In this document: positions 9,521 to 18,978 of the stretch, piece by piece
How positions within the stretch are numbered: the stretch's first letter is position 1
Layout: each line of letters begins with the position of its first letter
Source: Eubacterium sp.
GTDB taxonomy: Bacteria > Bacillota > Clostridia > Lachnospirales > Lachnospiraceae
Length of the DNA stretch: 64,000 nt
NCBI GenBank assembly: GCA_017634555.1
Contig: JAGBNF010000026.1
Span: 1-64,000, forward strand
Direction of reading: 5' to 3'
The notes under the pieces: generated by a model
What the model saw: the letters and a program-made list of their open reading frames with translations, nothing else
Told to the model about the DNA's origin: nothing
Databases searched by the model: none
Made by a program: the position numbers and the translations under genes

Positions 9521-12500
9521 TTACTTATTTGATTTCTTCCTATAAATGACAATTATCATAGAAAGAGCCAGGATCATAATAACCGCAATGCCTGCAATAG
9601 GTGCAACGTCCCCCGTCTTTACAGAACCTTCATTCTTCTTGTTATTATCCTTACCTGCATTACCCTTCTGCTGCTCGGTAGATGTGCCCTGCTTTTCAGT
9701 CGTGGCCTGAGTTGTAGCCTGAGTAGCGGCCTCAGTTGTGGCCTCAGTCGTACTCTCCGTCGGCTTCTCTGTTGTGGCCTCAGTTTTCTCTTCGGTCTTT
9801 TCTTCCTTTTTTCCTTCTATAACATTTATCACACTGTCAACACTTCCGTCGTCGAAAAGAACTGTAAGCTTATGCTTTCCGACCGACAGTGAATTCATAT
9901 ATTCCGCCTTAAGAGTAAGCTTAACGCTTCCCTTTTCTGCTATATAGTGTACCGGTCTGACTTCCGTATCGTCCATCCTTAAACCTGTGAAATGTGCGAA
10001 TGTCGCATCGTTATCACCTTCAAGCTCTACTGTAAGCGAGAATCCTTCTTTACTGCCCTTTGTCCAGGAACCATCCGCACCCTTCGTTACCTTATAAACC
10101 GGATCAGGCCTTTCAGTAACTATAACCTTACATGTAACTTCATCATCGTTGTCGCATCTGCTTGCGTGAAGTACTGTTTCTCCGGGTTTTAATCCCGTAA
10201 CAACTCCGCAATCATCAACAGTTGCAATTTCCTCATTATCTACATAGTACCAGAGGAACCTGCGGCAGAACTCCGGCTCAATATCAGGCAGTGCCTGCTT
10301 ATATTCACCAACATACACTTCCGTATCATGGGAATAGCTCATCTTATCTATACCATCTATACTTCCGTCAACCGCAACAATCTTCAGCTCAAACGATTTA
10401 GTGCGTCCGTTAATAAGAGTCGCCGTGATAGTAACCGTTCCTTCTGAATTGACTATTACGCCTCCATCCTCATCAACAACCGCAACATCTTCATCAGAGC
10501 TGGACCATTTTATGCCTGCAAAATCACAATCCGAAGGATACAGTGTATAAATATTACGAATATAATTTTCATCATATATATTTACCAGACATTTATAATT
10601 GTCAAAGAAGATATCCTCTGCACATTTTGCTTCATCCTCTCTGATATACTGTGCATATACCTTCATATCCGATTCTACGATATCACTATCAGGAGCGAAT
10701 TTTTTACCGTCTTCGGTAAACCAGCCTTTAAAGACATATCCCTCCTTTTCCGGAGGATCCGGATCGTAATTCGTGGTAGAATCCACAAAACCTATCGCCC
10801 TTTTAAGGAGCTGTCCATCAACATAAAACTCCACATTATATGTAAGGTGATCCAGCTTCTCGAAGTTTTCGTTGATCCAATTTCTTCTTTCATTAATCCA
10901 GCCCCTGAGTGCTTCAACTTCACCCTTATACTCTGTAAGCGGGCTGCTATAAAATCCCCATAATTCAATATTGTAGCTTGCGGCAGTCTTCTGCTCTTCA
11001 TAGTATCTGTCCAGCAGTCCGCCCTCCCTAGTTATCTCAACAAGCTTTTCATCTATAGCCTTCCAACGAGCCTTTGCCGCAGCGATAAAATCCTTATCCT
11101 TTTTCATCATATCAAACCAGAGCATGTATCTGATATTGAAACCGGCCACATCAAACTCATCGTACTCGAGATCTCCCCAGGCAACATAATCGAAATCCCA
11201 CAGAGGTCCCCAGTGCAGCTTTCCTTCTCTCGGCTTATAAAGATATGTACTCGGTGTTCCGTAAGCATCTCCGTTCATGGATAATTCCTGAATCCACCAG
11301 TAATCAACTGCCGAATCAAGATCCAGATATTCCTTATAGCTTACACCGTTTTCATCCTTAAAATCCTCATTACATATGGCATTTTCTGTCTTCTGAATAT
11401 AATCGGATATATACTTCTTCTGTGCCTCATTTCCCTCCTCAGAGAAATCAGGTGACTTACACAGGAAGCTTAAGGCATTCGTGGTAAATATCTTTGATTC
11501 CTCCGGATCATTTTCATACGGAGCGGTTCCCAGCAGATAACCTCCTGTGATGATAGGATCATCATAATCCTCAGGTGTCAGTTCATCTATCTCCACTCGC
11601 CCTTTACCGACTCTGATCTGCTCACAAAGTAAGTATGTACCGTAGTACATATCATTCATTACAACCTCTACCGGAATACACTGAGGTGTGTAATCCATTC
11701 CCAGCTCAGCACCGAGCCAGTAAGTCATACGGTTTCTCATATGAGAATTATCATAGTAATCCGCAACGAGCGTCCAGTGCTTATTCTTTCCCATACCGAA
11801 AAGATCCGCACCCTTATCAAGCTTAAACTTATACGGCTTCTTTCTTGCCCACCATGTGGAATTACCACGTCCGCGGATATAATCCAGCTTCAGCTTCGTA
11901 TATGACGATTCCTCTTTACCGGTATACTCGGACTTATATCCGTCCGGTACCTGAATATCGATAGAACCATAGCACTCCTCAGTATGATCAGGGCTGTCAT
12001 TCATCGCCTGGATAGTTCCCTTTGACTCGTCAATGTTTACATATACAACAGGTATTGAATTCTCAGTAAACTCAACTCCTCTCAGGAGAATCTTCACATC
12101 AGCTCCCGCTGCTCCTCCCGATATATTGAAACCGATCGAAACCTTATGCTGTCCCGTAATCCTTCTTCCATATACATCCTGTGTAAGAAACATCGGCTCT
12201 TCCCAGCCGTCTTTCTGATCATACTCATCGTTCAGAGAATCATAATCCTCATATCCGGCAGGATTATAATTTCTCATATTAAAGCTGGCCAGCGGAGCTT
12301 CCTCATCATCAAGATAAACGCTGACAGTTCCTGTAAGTCCCTGATCAAGAAGTCCGTCCAGCATAACTCTTCCCACGGGATTTGCATCAAAATTAAATGT
12401 ATCATTTATTATTATCTTTCCCGCATTCAGAACATCCGCCGGAGCGTTTATATAAATGCCTCCATTATCAGCTGCCGAAGCCATATTCTTCTTGAGAGGC

Positions 12501-12799
12501 GAAGTAAATATCAGGCCTCCGTTTCCCAACTGTTCACCTAATGAAACAATGTGATATGGATCACTGATCATGCCCGGTGCCCTGTCTTCAGCATCCTGTG
12601 CCGAAGCCTTTTCCGGCAGCTGTACATTTTCTGTACTTAATATCTGATCGGTATCGGCATCCGTTACCGTCGCCTGTCCCGAGTCGTCGGTGATGTTCGT
12701 ATCATTCCCTACCGGCTCATCGGCTCTTACTGCCCCTGAACTCATTAAGCCGAATGTTAAAGCAAAGAATAATGTCAGTACGATAATCTGTCTCTTCAT
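9521..12799 (-). CDS. CotH-domain cell-surface protein with InlB-type and Ig-like repeats
   Basis: 1092 aa. A signal peptide (about 1-26) precedes a linker and a CotH-like domain at about 250-640; visible marks are RGRGNSTW, KPYKFKLDKG and LWDFDYVAWGD, the last resembling the acidic metal site of CotH protein kinases. An InlB B-repeat-like module follows (about 655-720, GWFTEDGKKFA). Two Big2/Ig-like modules come next, then a long Thr/Glu linker, and finally a VKTGD motif, hydrophobic helix and RKKSNK tail. That tail resembles a non-canonical sortase signal. It is probably an exported, wall-associated protein acting on cell-surface or secreted proteins. Kinase activity is inferred from family. 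No sortase gene is in the window. Confidence 0.85.
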   Translation of the reverse strand: MKRQIIVLTLFFALTFGLMSSGAVRADEPVGNDTNITDDSGQATVTDADTDQILSTENVQLPEKASAQDAEDRAPGMISDPYHIVSLGEQLGNGGLIFTSPLKKNMASAADNGGIYINAPADVLNAGKIIINDTFNFDANPVGRVMLDGLLDQGLTGTVSVYLDDEEAPLASFNMRNYNPAGYEDYDSLNDEYDQKDGWEEPMFLTQDVYGRRITGQHKVSIGFNISGGAAGADVKILLRGVEFTENSIPVVYVNIDESKGTIQAMNDSPDHTEECYGSIDIQVPDGYKSEYTGKEESSYTKLKLDYIRGRGNSTWWARKKPYKFKLDKGADLFGMGKNKHWTLVADYYDNSHMRNRMTYWLGAELGMDYTPQCIPVEVVMNDMYYGTYLLCEQIRVGKGRVEIDELTPEDYDDPIITGGYLLGTAPYENDPEESKIFTTNALSFLCKSPDFSEEGNEAQKKYISDYIQKTENAICNEDFKDENGVSYKEYLDLDSAVDYWWIQELSMNGDAYGTPSTYLYKPREGKLHWGPLWDFDYVAWGDLEYDEFDVAGFNIRYMLWFDMMKKDKDFIAAAKARWKAIDEKLVEITREGGLLDRYYEEQKTAASYNIELWGFYSSPLTEYKGEVEALRGWINERRNWINENFEKLDHLTYNVEFYVDGQLLKRAIGFVDSTTNYDPDPPEKEGYVFKGWFTEDGKKFAPDSDIVESDMKVYAQYIREDEAKCAEDIFFDNYKCLVNIYDENYIRNIYTLYPSDCDFAGIKWSSSDEDVAVVDEDGGVIVNSEGTVTITATLINGRTKSFELKIVAVDGSIDGIDKMSYSHDTEVYVGEYKQALPDIEPEFCRRFLWYYVDNEEIATVDDCGVVTGLKPGETVLHASRCDNDDEVTCKVIVTERPDPVYKVTKGADGSWTKGSKEGFSLTVELEGDNDATFAHFTGLRMDDTEVRPVHYIAEKGSVKLTLKAEYMNSLSVGKHKLTVLFDDGSVDSVINVIEGKKEEKTEEKTEATTEKPTESTTEATTEAATQATTQATTEKQGTSTEQQKGNAGKDNNKKNEGSVKTGDVAPIAGIAVIMILALSMIIVIYRKKSNK

Positions 12800-12940
12800 G
12801 AAATACTTTCCTCACTTAAATATTTTGATGATAACCATATACAATATTTTCATTTCTGCAGAAAAAGTTCATAAAATATATCTTTATTAAATCATCGACA
12901 CATATATTATGCAACAATTGCAACAGAAATGTATCTAATG

Positions 12941-12995
12941 TAAAATATGACATAAGTGTCAGTAAGAAACATAGCAATCCGTATGTCATATTTTA
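12941..12995. promoter_or_regulatory. 14-bp perfect inverted repeat upstream of ung
   Basis: TAAAATATGACATA (12941-12954) and its exact reverse complement (12982-12995) flank a 27-bp spacer in the divergent region between the CotH gene and ung. The right arm ends about 20 bp before the ung ribosome binding site. It could be an operator pair, possibly for a damage-response regulator, or an mRNA hairpin. No LexA-type GAAC-N4-GTTC box is visible. Confidence 0.5.
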
Positions 12996-13028
12996 TTGAA
13001 AATCAATTCAATTCGGGAGGAAAATGTC

Positions 13029-13703
13029 ATGCCGCCTATCACAAATGACTGGTTCAATAAGTTAAAACCGGAATATGGAAAGGACTATTACAGAAAGCTT
13101 TTTGAATTTGTGGGAAAAGAATATTCCACCCATACCGTATATCCGCCGGGAGACGATATCTTCAACGCCTTTCACCTGACTCCTTACGAAAAGGTCAAGG
13201 TTGTGATCATAGGGCAGGATCCTTATCATGAACCGGGACAGGCCCACGGACTTTCCTTCTCTGTAAAACCGGGCATAGACATCCCGCCTTCACTTCAGAA
13301 TATATATAAGGAGCTCCAGGACGAACTGGGCTGTTCCATTCCAAACAACGGTTATCTGGTAAAATGGGCCGAGCAGGGAGTTCTTCTTCTAAATGCAGTA
13401 CTTACCGTCCGCGCACATGCGGCAGCTTCTCATCAGAACAAGGGCTGGGAAAACTTCACGGATGCCGTGATAAGAGAAGTAAATAAAAAAGATGCTCCGG
13501 TAGTCTTCATGCTCTGGGGAAGCTTCGCCCGAAGCAAGAAATCCATGCTGGATAATCCGAAACATCTGATACTTGAAGCACCTCATCCGAGTCCCCTCTC
13601 TGCATACAGAGGTTTCTTCGGCTGCGGTCATTTTAAAAAATGCAACGACTTCCTGTCAGCCAACGGCGCCGAGCCTATCGACTGGCAGATTGAAAATATA
13701 TAA
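13029..13703 (+). CDS. ung: uracil-DNA glycosylase, family 1
   Basis: 224 aa from the ATG that follows GGGAGG by 8 bp. An in-frame extension to 12996 lacks a ribosome binding site and lies in the inverted repeat. It removes uracil from DNA to start base-excision repair. Motifs: the catalytic water-activating loop GQDPYHEPGQAHG, the proline-rich loop region PPSLQNIYKEL, the uracil-binding LLLNAVLTVR, and the DNA-intercalation motif HPSPLSAYRG with its catalytic His. Length matches the family. It is followed by a strong terminator. Confidence 0.97.
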   Translation: MPPITNDWFNKLKPEYGKDYYRKLFEFVGKEYSTHTVYPPGDDIFNAFHLTPYEKVKVVIIGQDPYHEPGQAHGLSFSVKPGIDIPPSLQNIYKELQDELGCSIPNNGYLVKWAEQGVLLLNAVLTVRAHAAASHQNKGWENFTDAVIREVNKKDAPVVFMLWGSFARSKKSMLDNPKHLILEAPHPSPLSAYRGFFGCGHFKKCNDFLSANGAEPIDWQIENI

Positions 13704-13752
13704 CGATACTCATCCGGATTTTCGAATCCGGATAACTATCCCATAAATAAGA

Positions 13753-13784
13753 TTAAGCGCCTATCTAGGCGCTTAATTCTTTTT
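13753..13784 (+). terminator. terminator after ung
   Basis: A perfect 10-bp stem (13753-13762 with 13767-13776) with a 4-base loop is followed by TTCTTTTTA. It lies 50 bp after the ung stop. Confidence 0.88.
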
Positions 13785-13937
13785 ACACTATTAATCTATA
13801 AACCTTTGAGAGAAATCCGTTACAATTTCAATTGGCTTAACTGTATATTACTACAACCCTAGAATATAGTGTTTAAGAGTTTTTAAACAATATGTAAACA
13901 TACTGTTAACAGTTAACAATTGTGACAGGAGGGTGGA

Positions 13938-14096
13938 ATAATAGAAGAACGTCCCGGAAAACTTGTTTTCTAGGGACGTTCTGATTATTATTTCGAGTTC
14001 TGCGAAGCAGGACTGGTACAAAAAACATGAAATGCTTAGTCCCTGAAAGGGACGGCTAGGTGCGAAGCACCGTAAGCATGAATGTTTGTTGTACCA
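13938..14096. repeat. nested palindromic element with GCGAAGC hairpins
   Basis: This fills most of the gap between convergent ung and the symporter gene. Parts in order: a long hairpin (13938-13989, core 10-bp stem 13946-13955 with 13973-13982, continued by GAAAAC/GTTTTC). A second hairpin (13996-14003 with 14007-14014) has a GAA loop. A nested structure is closed by TGGTACAA/TTGTACCA (14014-14021 with 14089-14096), then AAACAT/ATGTTT and ATGCTTA/TAAGCAT; it encloses two hairpins with GAA loops (14039-14053 and 14059-14071). Three of the four hairpins share the GAA triloop, and two contain GCGAAGC, known as an exceptionally stable DNA mini-hairpin. No reading frame is present. It may be a miniature mobile or REP-like element or a structured RNA. 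Confidence 0.7.
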
Positions 14097-14126
14097 CCCT
14101 CTGTCGCACTTCTAACATGTCTTCAA

Positions 14127-15680
14127 TCACATCACTCTCACGCTCTCGAACTCATCCACAATTTCCTTGTCCGGAGCCTTTGTGATAAGGCTTACAACTA
14201 CGATCATGATAATCGCAACCGCAAATGCAGGTGCAAGCTCATAAAGATCCCAGGCACCGCCCATCGGACGAACGCCGTACTTCCATACGAATACCATAAC
14301 TGCTCCCGAGATCATACCTGCAACAGTTCCTGCTGCATTTGCTCTCTTCCAGAACAGTGACATAAGCATTGCCGGTCCGAATACGGCACCGAAGCCTGCC
14401 CATGCGAAGGATACGATATTAAATACTGAGCTTGACTGATCCCATGCGATCACAACTCCCAGGACAGCAACTACAACAAGTGTGAGACGTGCTGTAACCA
14501 TTGCAGCCTTTTCGGACATCTTGATCTTGAAGAAGTCCTGGAATATGTTTTCCGAAACAGCAGATGAAGCAGCGATGAGCTGTGAGTCTGCCGTTGACAT
14601 TGTTGATGCAAGAATACCTGCGATGATAAGTCCTGCGATAAGTGCATAACCGAAGCCGTGCTTACTTATATGATCGGCAAGTACAACGATAAGTGTCTCA
14701 GCCTTTGATGAACTTGTAGGATCAACGATAAGAGACTCAAGTGCACCGGCCTGTGTCATGGCACGTCCTACTACTCCGAGGAATGTAGCAACTGCAAGAG
14801 AGATAACTACCCATACAGATGCAACTCTTCTTGAAAGCTTAAGCTTCTTAGGATCCTCGATAGCCATGAATCTGAGAAGGATGTGCGGCATACCGAAATA
14901 ACCGAGTCCCCAGCAGAACATAGTAATCTTATTGAATAGTCCATAAGGATCTCCGGTACCTGTCGTATTATTAAATGTAGCATTCATATCCAGATAACCC
15001 TTAAGGTTATTTGCATTATCAATTACCGCACCAAGTCCGCCTGCATTAGCAATACCGTAACTGAGAACCATGATAAGAGCTATAGACATTACTATCGACT
15101 GAATAAAGTCTGTATTTGATGCTGCAAGGAATCCTCCTGTTGTAGTATAACCAACAATAATGATAGCGGAAACGATCATTGCAAGCTCATAGTTAACACC
15201 GAAAAGATTTGAGAAAAGCTTACCGCAAGCTGAGAATCCCGAAGCTGTATAAGGAACGAAGAATACTATGATCGTTATAGCTCCGATAAGAAGTGTCACA
15301 TTACTCTTATCACGGAATCTCTTCTTGAAATACTCCGGAAGCGTGATCGCATCAAGCTTAGCAGTATAGTTACGAAGTCTTTTGGCTGTGAAAAGCCAGT
15401 TGAGATAAGTACCTACGGCAAGTCCAATTGCCGTCCATCCCGCATCGGCAATACCCGAGAAATAAGCAAGTCCCGGTACACCCATCAAAAGATATGAGCT
15501 CATATCCGATGCCTCAGCACTCATGGCAGTTACAAATGGTCCGAGCTTTCTTCCCCCCAGATAAAAATCTCCGACATCATTTGTGTTTTTAGATGCGATA
15601 AAACCGACCAGAAGCATACCCGCAAGGTATACAAAAATGGACACGATAATACCGATCTGAGCTACAGTTAGTCCTCCCAT
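14127..15680 (-). CDS. putP: sodium:solute symporter, PutP (sodium/proline) type
   Basis: 517 aa with about 13 membrane helices, the SSS-family fold. Features: an N-terminal VGFIASKNTNDVGDFYLGGR segment of the PutP kind, the SAEASDMSSYLLMGVPG sodium-site region, TTGGFLAASNTDFIQS, and a late STADSQLIAASSAVSENIF segment. It most likely imports proline with sodium for nutrition or osmoprotection; another amino or organic acid is possible. It has a good ribosome binding site (GGAGGT), a clear promoter with an overlapping palindrome (15702-15746), and a monocistronic context. Confidence 0.9.
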   Translation of the reverse strand: MGGLTVAQIGIIVSIFVYLAGMLLVGFIASKNTNDVGDFYLGGRKLGPFVTAMSAEASDMSSYLLMGVPGLAYFSGIADAGWTAIGLAVGTYLNWLFTAKRLRNYTAKLDAITLPEYFKKRFRDKSNVTLLIGAITIIVFFVPYTASGFSACGKLFSNLFGVNYELAMIVSAIIIVGYTTTGGFLAASNTDFIQSIVMSIALIMVLSYGIANAGGLGAVIDNANNLKGYLDMNATFNNTTGTGDPYGLFNKITMFCWGLGYFGMPHILLRFMAIEDPKKLKLSRRVASVWVVISLAVATFLGVVGRAMTQAGALESLIVDPTSSSKAETLIVVLADHISKHGFGYALIAGLIIAGILASTMSTADSQLIAASSAVSENIFQDFFKIKMSEKAAMVTARLTLVVVAVLGVVIAWDQSSSVFNIVSFAWAGFGAVFGPAMLMSLFWKRANAAGTVAGMISGAVMVFVWKYGVRPMGGAWDLYELAPAFAVAIIMIVVVSLITKAPDKEIVDEFESVRVM

Positions 15681-15701
15681 TTTATACCTCCTGAAATATA
15701 T

Positions 15702-15746
15702 TTTTACACCGTGTAAAATTTTATCATAACGCTATTTCTTTGTAAA
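15702..15746 (-). promoter_or_regulatory. putP promoter with palindromic operator at the start site
   Basis: On the minus strand -35 TTTACA (15741-15746), a 17-bp spacer and -10 TAAAAT (15718-15723) are followed at once by the 17-bp palindrome TTTTACAC-g-GTGTAAAA (15702-15718). Its outer base overlaps the -10. This is the geometry of a repressor operator. The regulator is unknown; the site does not match a standard CcpA cre box. Confidence 0.7.
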
Positions 15747-15758
15747 TAAATGCGGACG

Positions 15759-17903
15759 CTATTCACTTACCAGCACCTTCCCGGAAGACTTCTTTATAGC
15801 CCTGAACATCTCTCTCGATTTCCTGATGATCTCATCATCTGCATCGTCCCCTCTGAACCTGATTCTTATATAAACCTCTATCAGCGATTTCAGCTTATCC
15901 CTAAGCTCTTCATCCGCGATGAGATCGGGATATTCGAAGATAGATCTGTTCTTCTTCTTTTTCACTTTTTTATTCTTATCTATTATGTCGAAAACATTTA
16001 CCATATTGCTCTTTATCTTACCTTCCGGTGAAAGCCTCATATACTTTATATAACCTATAAGTTTTAACACCAGAATAAATAAGATCAGCACCGCAACCAT
16101 AGAACCTGTATACCCCAATAACTTAAGTGCAGTTCCTGTTCTGAATTCAGCCTCCTTCTTTTGCTGCTCAATCTGTACATCTATAGGAACATGCTGATCA
16201 TTTCCCTGTGGAATGTACCGCTTCCAGTACTCATCATCATACGGTACCGAACCTGATGATGTCTTTCTGCTGTCTTCACCCAGTCCCCATGTAGTATCGG
16301 CTGCTGTTTCGAAAACTGCCGTCGGTTCAAAGTTTATCCAGCCTATACCTGCTATATAAGCTTCAGGCCATGCATGGGATTCCGTACTGAGAACTAATGA
16401 AGACTCCGTATCACTGTGATTATATCCAACAGTGAACTTCGCAGGAATTCCGGCGATTCTAAGCATCATGACCATCGCACCCGCATAGTGGATACAGTAG
16501 CCCCTGCCCTCCTCGAAAAGGAAGCTGTCTATATAGTTTTCTTTATCCGTAAGATCCACAGCAGTACTATATTCATAATGTCTGAGATAATCCTCTATCA
16601 CAAGAGCCTTCTCATAATCACTCTCACAGTTCTCTGTCAGCTCATTTGTCAGCTCGATCATTCTGTCAGTCGCCATGGAAGTATCCAGATATGCACTCAT
16701 ATCCTTCGGAGCAACCGCCGCATAATACTGTTCTTCAGTCATGACAGTCCTGAAGTCAATACCATATACATCCATAACATAGGCAATCATATCCGTGTAG
16801 CTGAGCGGCTCCGCATCCTTATCCACGCTGTTTACCAGTTTCTCAAAGTCCGGACTGGCAGTATCCAGTGCGATATAGCGGACTCTGTAGCCGAAGCCCT
16901 TCTTCTTTTTCTTCGGAACTTTATCATTATAATCAACATTGAGAACAGTCTGAGGCCTTATCACATCCTCCGTCCTCAGATACTTATAGCTGACATCCGC
17001 GATCATCATCTTCGAGAAGTAAGTGGACTCCTCATGATCAACTCCCGCGTAATAAAGTGAATTCATATATACAGCAAACCAGTCACTGTAGTTTGCTTCT
17101 TCCTCAGGGTCAGTCATACCATTTTTCGTAAAGGTTTTATAACTGCGGCCCTTCAGATATACAGGAAGGCTCTTACTTCTGAAATCAAACTTCAGCTCTT
17201 CCTTAACATTCTTTTCAATCTTGCCCGAAACCTTTCCTGTTCCGGTATAACCCGTATAGCCCAGATTTCCGGAGCCAAATCCTTCAAAGAAGTATACCGT
17301 CTCATCCTTAAGTCTGCTTATGAATTTTCCGGTTCCGTCAATGGCCTTTCTTACAAAATCCCATTTATAAGGCTCCTCGCTCACCGGTGCCAGGAAACCT
17401 ACGATACACATAATGATAGGGATTGCCACATAGTATCTGACATCCTTCTTAAGAAGCATTGCGATTCCGTAAAATGTGAGAATGACTATACATACAGCCG
17501 CATACTTAGGAAGCGTCGTATCAAATATAAGATGCGCTGCCGTAATCTCCGCAACTGCAGCAACTGCCCATCCGAATCTTTTTATCTTCCGGATATTGAG
17601 TATCGCAATTATAGCCGATGCCGCAAATGCCGCAGCAATATTTATCGTCAGTATTATGTCTCTGAAAAGCAGCACGAAAATAACATCCGCTATAAATATA
17701 TAGAGGATATCCCATTTCTCTCTGCCTGCCGCATGTACGATCATTCCGATCATAAGATTGACCGTCAGATAGCACAGATAAAAAAGCACAACAACGCTCT
17801 TTATCCCCAGGCCGTTAAGCATAATACCTATCGGCACCGAAAGCGCTATATACATCGGCAGTATCAGCAGATATTCAAATACTCGTCTGCTTCTCTCAGT
17901 CAC
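15759..17903 (-). CDS. TgpA-like membrane transglutaminase-domain protein
   Basis: 714 aa with a GTG start 5 bp after the DUF58 stop, so translation is probably coupled. About six membrane helices lie in the first 190 residues, followed by an extracytoplasmic transglutaminase-like core (about 420-570) with Cys in EGRGYCIHYAGAM, His in SHAWPEAYI and an acidic residue in WINFEPT. One more helix (about 605-625) and a cytoplasmic DUF4129-like tail end the protein. The MoxR-DUF58-TgpA arrangement is widespread; the family is thought to act on envelope proteins or peptides, and the reaction here is unknown. Confidence 0.85.
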   Translation of the reverse strand: MTERSRRVFEYLLILPMYIALSVPIGIMLNGLGIKSVVVLFYLCYLTVNLMIGMIVHAAGREKWDILYIFIADVIFVLLFRDIILTINIAAAFAASAIIAILNIRKIKRFGWAVAAVAEITAAHLIFDTTLPKYAAVCIVILTFYGIAMLLKKDVRYYVAIPIIMCIVGFLAPVSEEPYKWDFVRKAIDGTGKFISRLKDETVYFFEGFGSGNLGYTGYTGTGKVSGKIEKNVKEELKFDFRSKSLPVYLKGRSYKTFTKNGMTDPEEEANYSDWFAVYMNSLYYAGVDHEESTYFSKMMIADVSYKYLRTEDVIRPQTVLNVDYNDKVPKKKKKGFGYRVRYIALDTASPDFEKLVNSVDKDAEPLSYTDMIAYVMDVYGIDFRTVMTEEQYYAAVAPKDMSAYLDTSMATDRMIELTNELTENCESDYEKALVIEDYLRHYEYSTAVDLTDKENYIDSFLFEEGRGYCIHYAGAMVMMLRIAGIPAKFTVGYNHSDTESSLVLSTESHAWPEAYIAGIGWINFEPTAVFETAADTTWGLGEDSRKTSSGSVPYDDEYWKRYIPQGNDQHVPIDVQIEQQKKEAEFRTGTALKLLGYTGSMVAVLILFILVLKLIGYIKYMRLSPEGKIKSNMVNVFDIIDKNKKVKKKKNRSIFEYPDLIADEELRDKLKSLIEVYIRIRFRGDDADDEIIRKSREMFRAIKKSSGKVLVSE

Positions 17904-17908
17904 TTATC

Positions 17909-18976
17909 CTATGCGTCCTTTCTGAGGCTTATCTCACCCTTCTTCTCACTGAATATCGCAGCTATTCCGCCACTGTTTTCCAGTGATGCCATAAGTTTTT
18001 CTTCCGTATCCGGAAGCGTCTCTCTTCCTATTTCCTTAAGCTTTTCAAAATAAAATGTATTGAAGCTGTCATAGCCGTCTATCAGAAAATCCTTAACTCC
18101 CGAGCACCAGTACATAAACTTGACCGGCTTTGACTGACCGGCAAACCAGTTGGCAGCGGATACAACATATTCCAGAAGATAATCCCTCTCCACAACCGTC
18201 GGCTCATGCTCGTTAACCACAACCAGCGTCATCATTTCCGAATCCTGTCTGTCAGGCATTCGCTCATACATTTCACCTGTTCTGGCATAATTCTTCCAAT
18301 GAACATATTTCAGCGGATTGCCCGGCGTATACTTCTTCAGCTCATTGCCCGGGAAATCCTCCTTCCTGTCTATCTTATAAATGCTGCTGATATTCATATT
18401 CTCCTCATAGAGTCTGCCGATATCCGCCGCCGCTATATCCGTAACGGTCGGAAGCACGTGCAGTCTGAGAGGCGCCGGAATATCGAAGGTTATACTTGCA
18501 ATCCCGAAAATATCAGTTACGGAAAGACTTGTTATTCCCACTGTGTAGCTTCCCGCATATCTGCATGAAATGTCCGTTTCAATCTCCCGGTTTTCTCCCG
18601 GAAGAAGCTTAAATACCTCTCCGGTGAAATCCTTTTTGAAATGCGTGAATTCTCTGTCTCTGATCAGCTTTAGACCACCTATCGGGATAGGCCCCGCATT
18701 TTCCAGCGTTACAGAATACGGAACCGCCGAATTCTTATATACCAGACGCACATTTACCTCCTGATAAACTCTGATCATCGTAAAGGCATAAACTATCTGG
18801 ATTGCCGCAGCCGGGATATAGGCCAGAGTCGCGAAAAAAAGGACATAAGAAAAAGCTCCCCCTTTAAAGCTTACCAAAACTGCCGTGCCGACAAGTATCA
18901 AAAGGTAAACAATGAGAGGTATTCTTTTCTTATATCCCTTTTCTTTAAAGAATTTCCTAATCTTGCTGAATTTCAT
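17909..18976 (-). CDS. DUF58-domain membrane protein
   Basis: 355 aa. Two hydrophobic segments near residues 17-60 anchor it. The DUF58 signature is seen as ELKKYTPGNPLKYVHWKNYAR (shortened family form: YxPGD..R.IhWk.sAR) near 215-240. It sits between moxR and the transglutaminase gene with gaps of only 2-5 bp. DUF58 proteins are the usual partners of MoxR AAA+ ATPases and resemble von Willebrand A-like scaffolds. The precise role is unknown. Confidence 0.87.
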   Translation of the reverse strand: MKFSKIRKFFKEKGYKKRIPLIVYLLILVGTAVLVSFKGGAFSYVLFFATLAYIPAAAIQIVYAFTMIRVYQEVNVRLVYKNSAVPYSVTLENAGPIPIGGLKLIRDREFTHFKKDFTGEVFKLLPGENREIETDISCRYAGSYTVGITSLSVTDIFGIASITFDIPAPLRLHVLPTVTDIAAADIGRLYEENMNISSIYKIDRKEDFPGNELKKYTPGNPLKYVHWKNYARTGEMYERMPDRQDSEMMTLVVVNEHEPTVVERDYLLEYVVSAANWFAGQSKPVKFMYWCSGVKDFLIDGYDSFNTFYFEKLKEIGRETLPDTEEKLMASLENSGGIAAIFSEKKGEISLRKDA

Positions 18977-18978
18977 AT

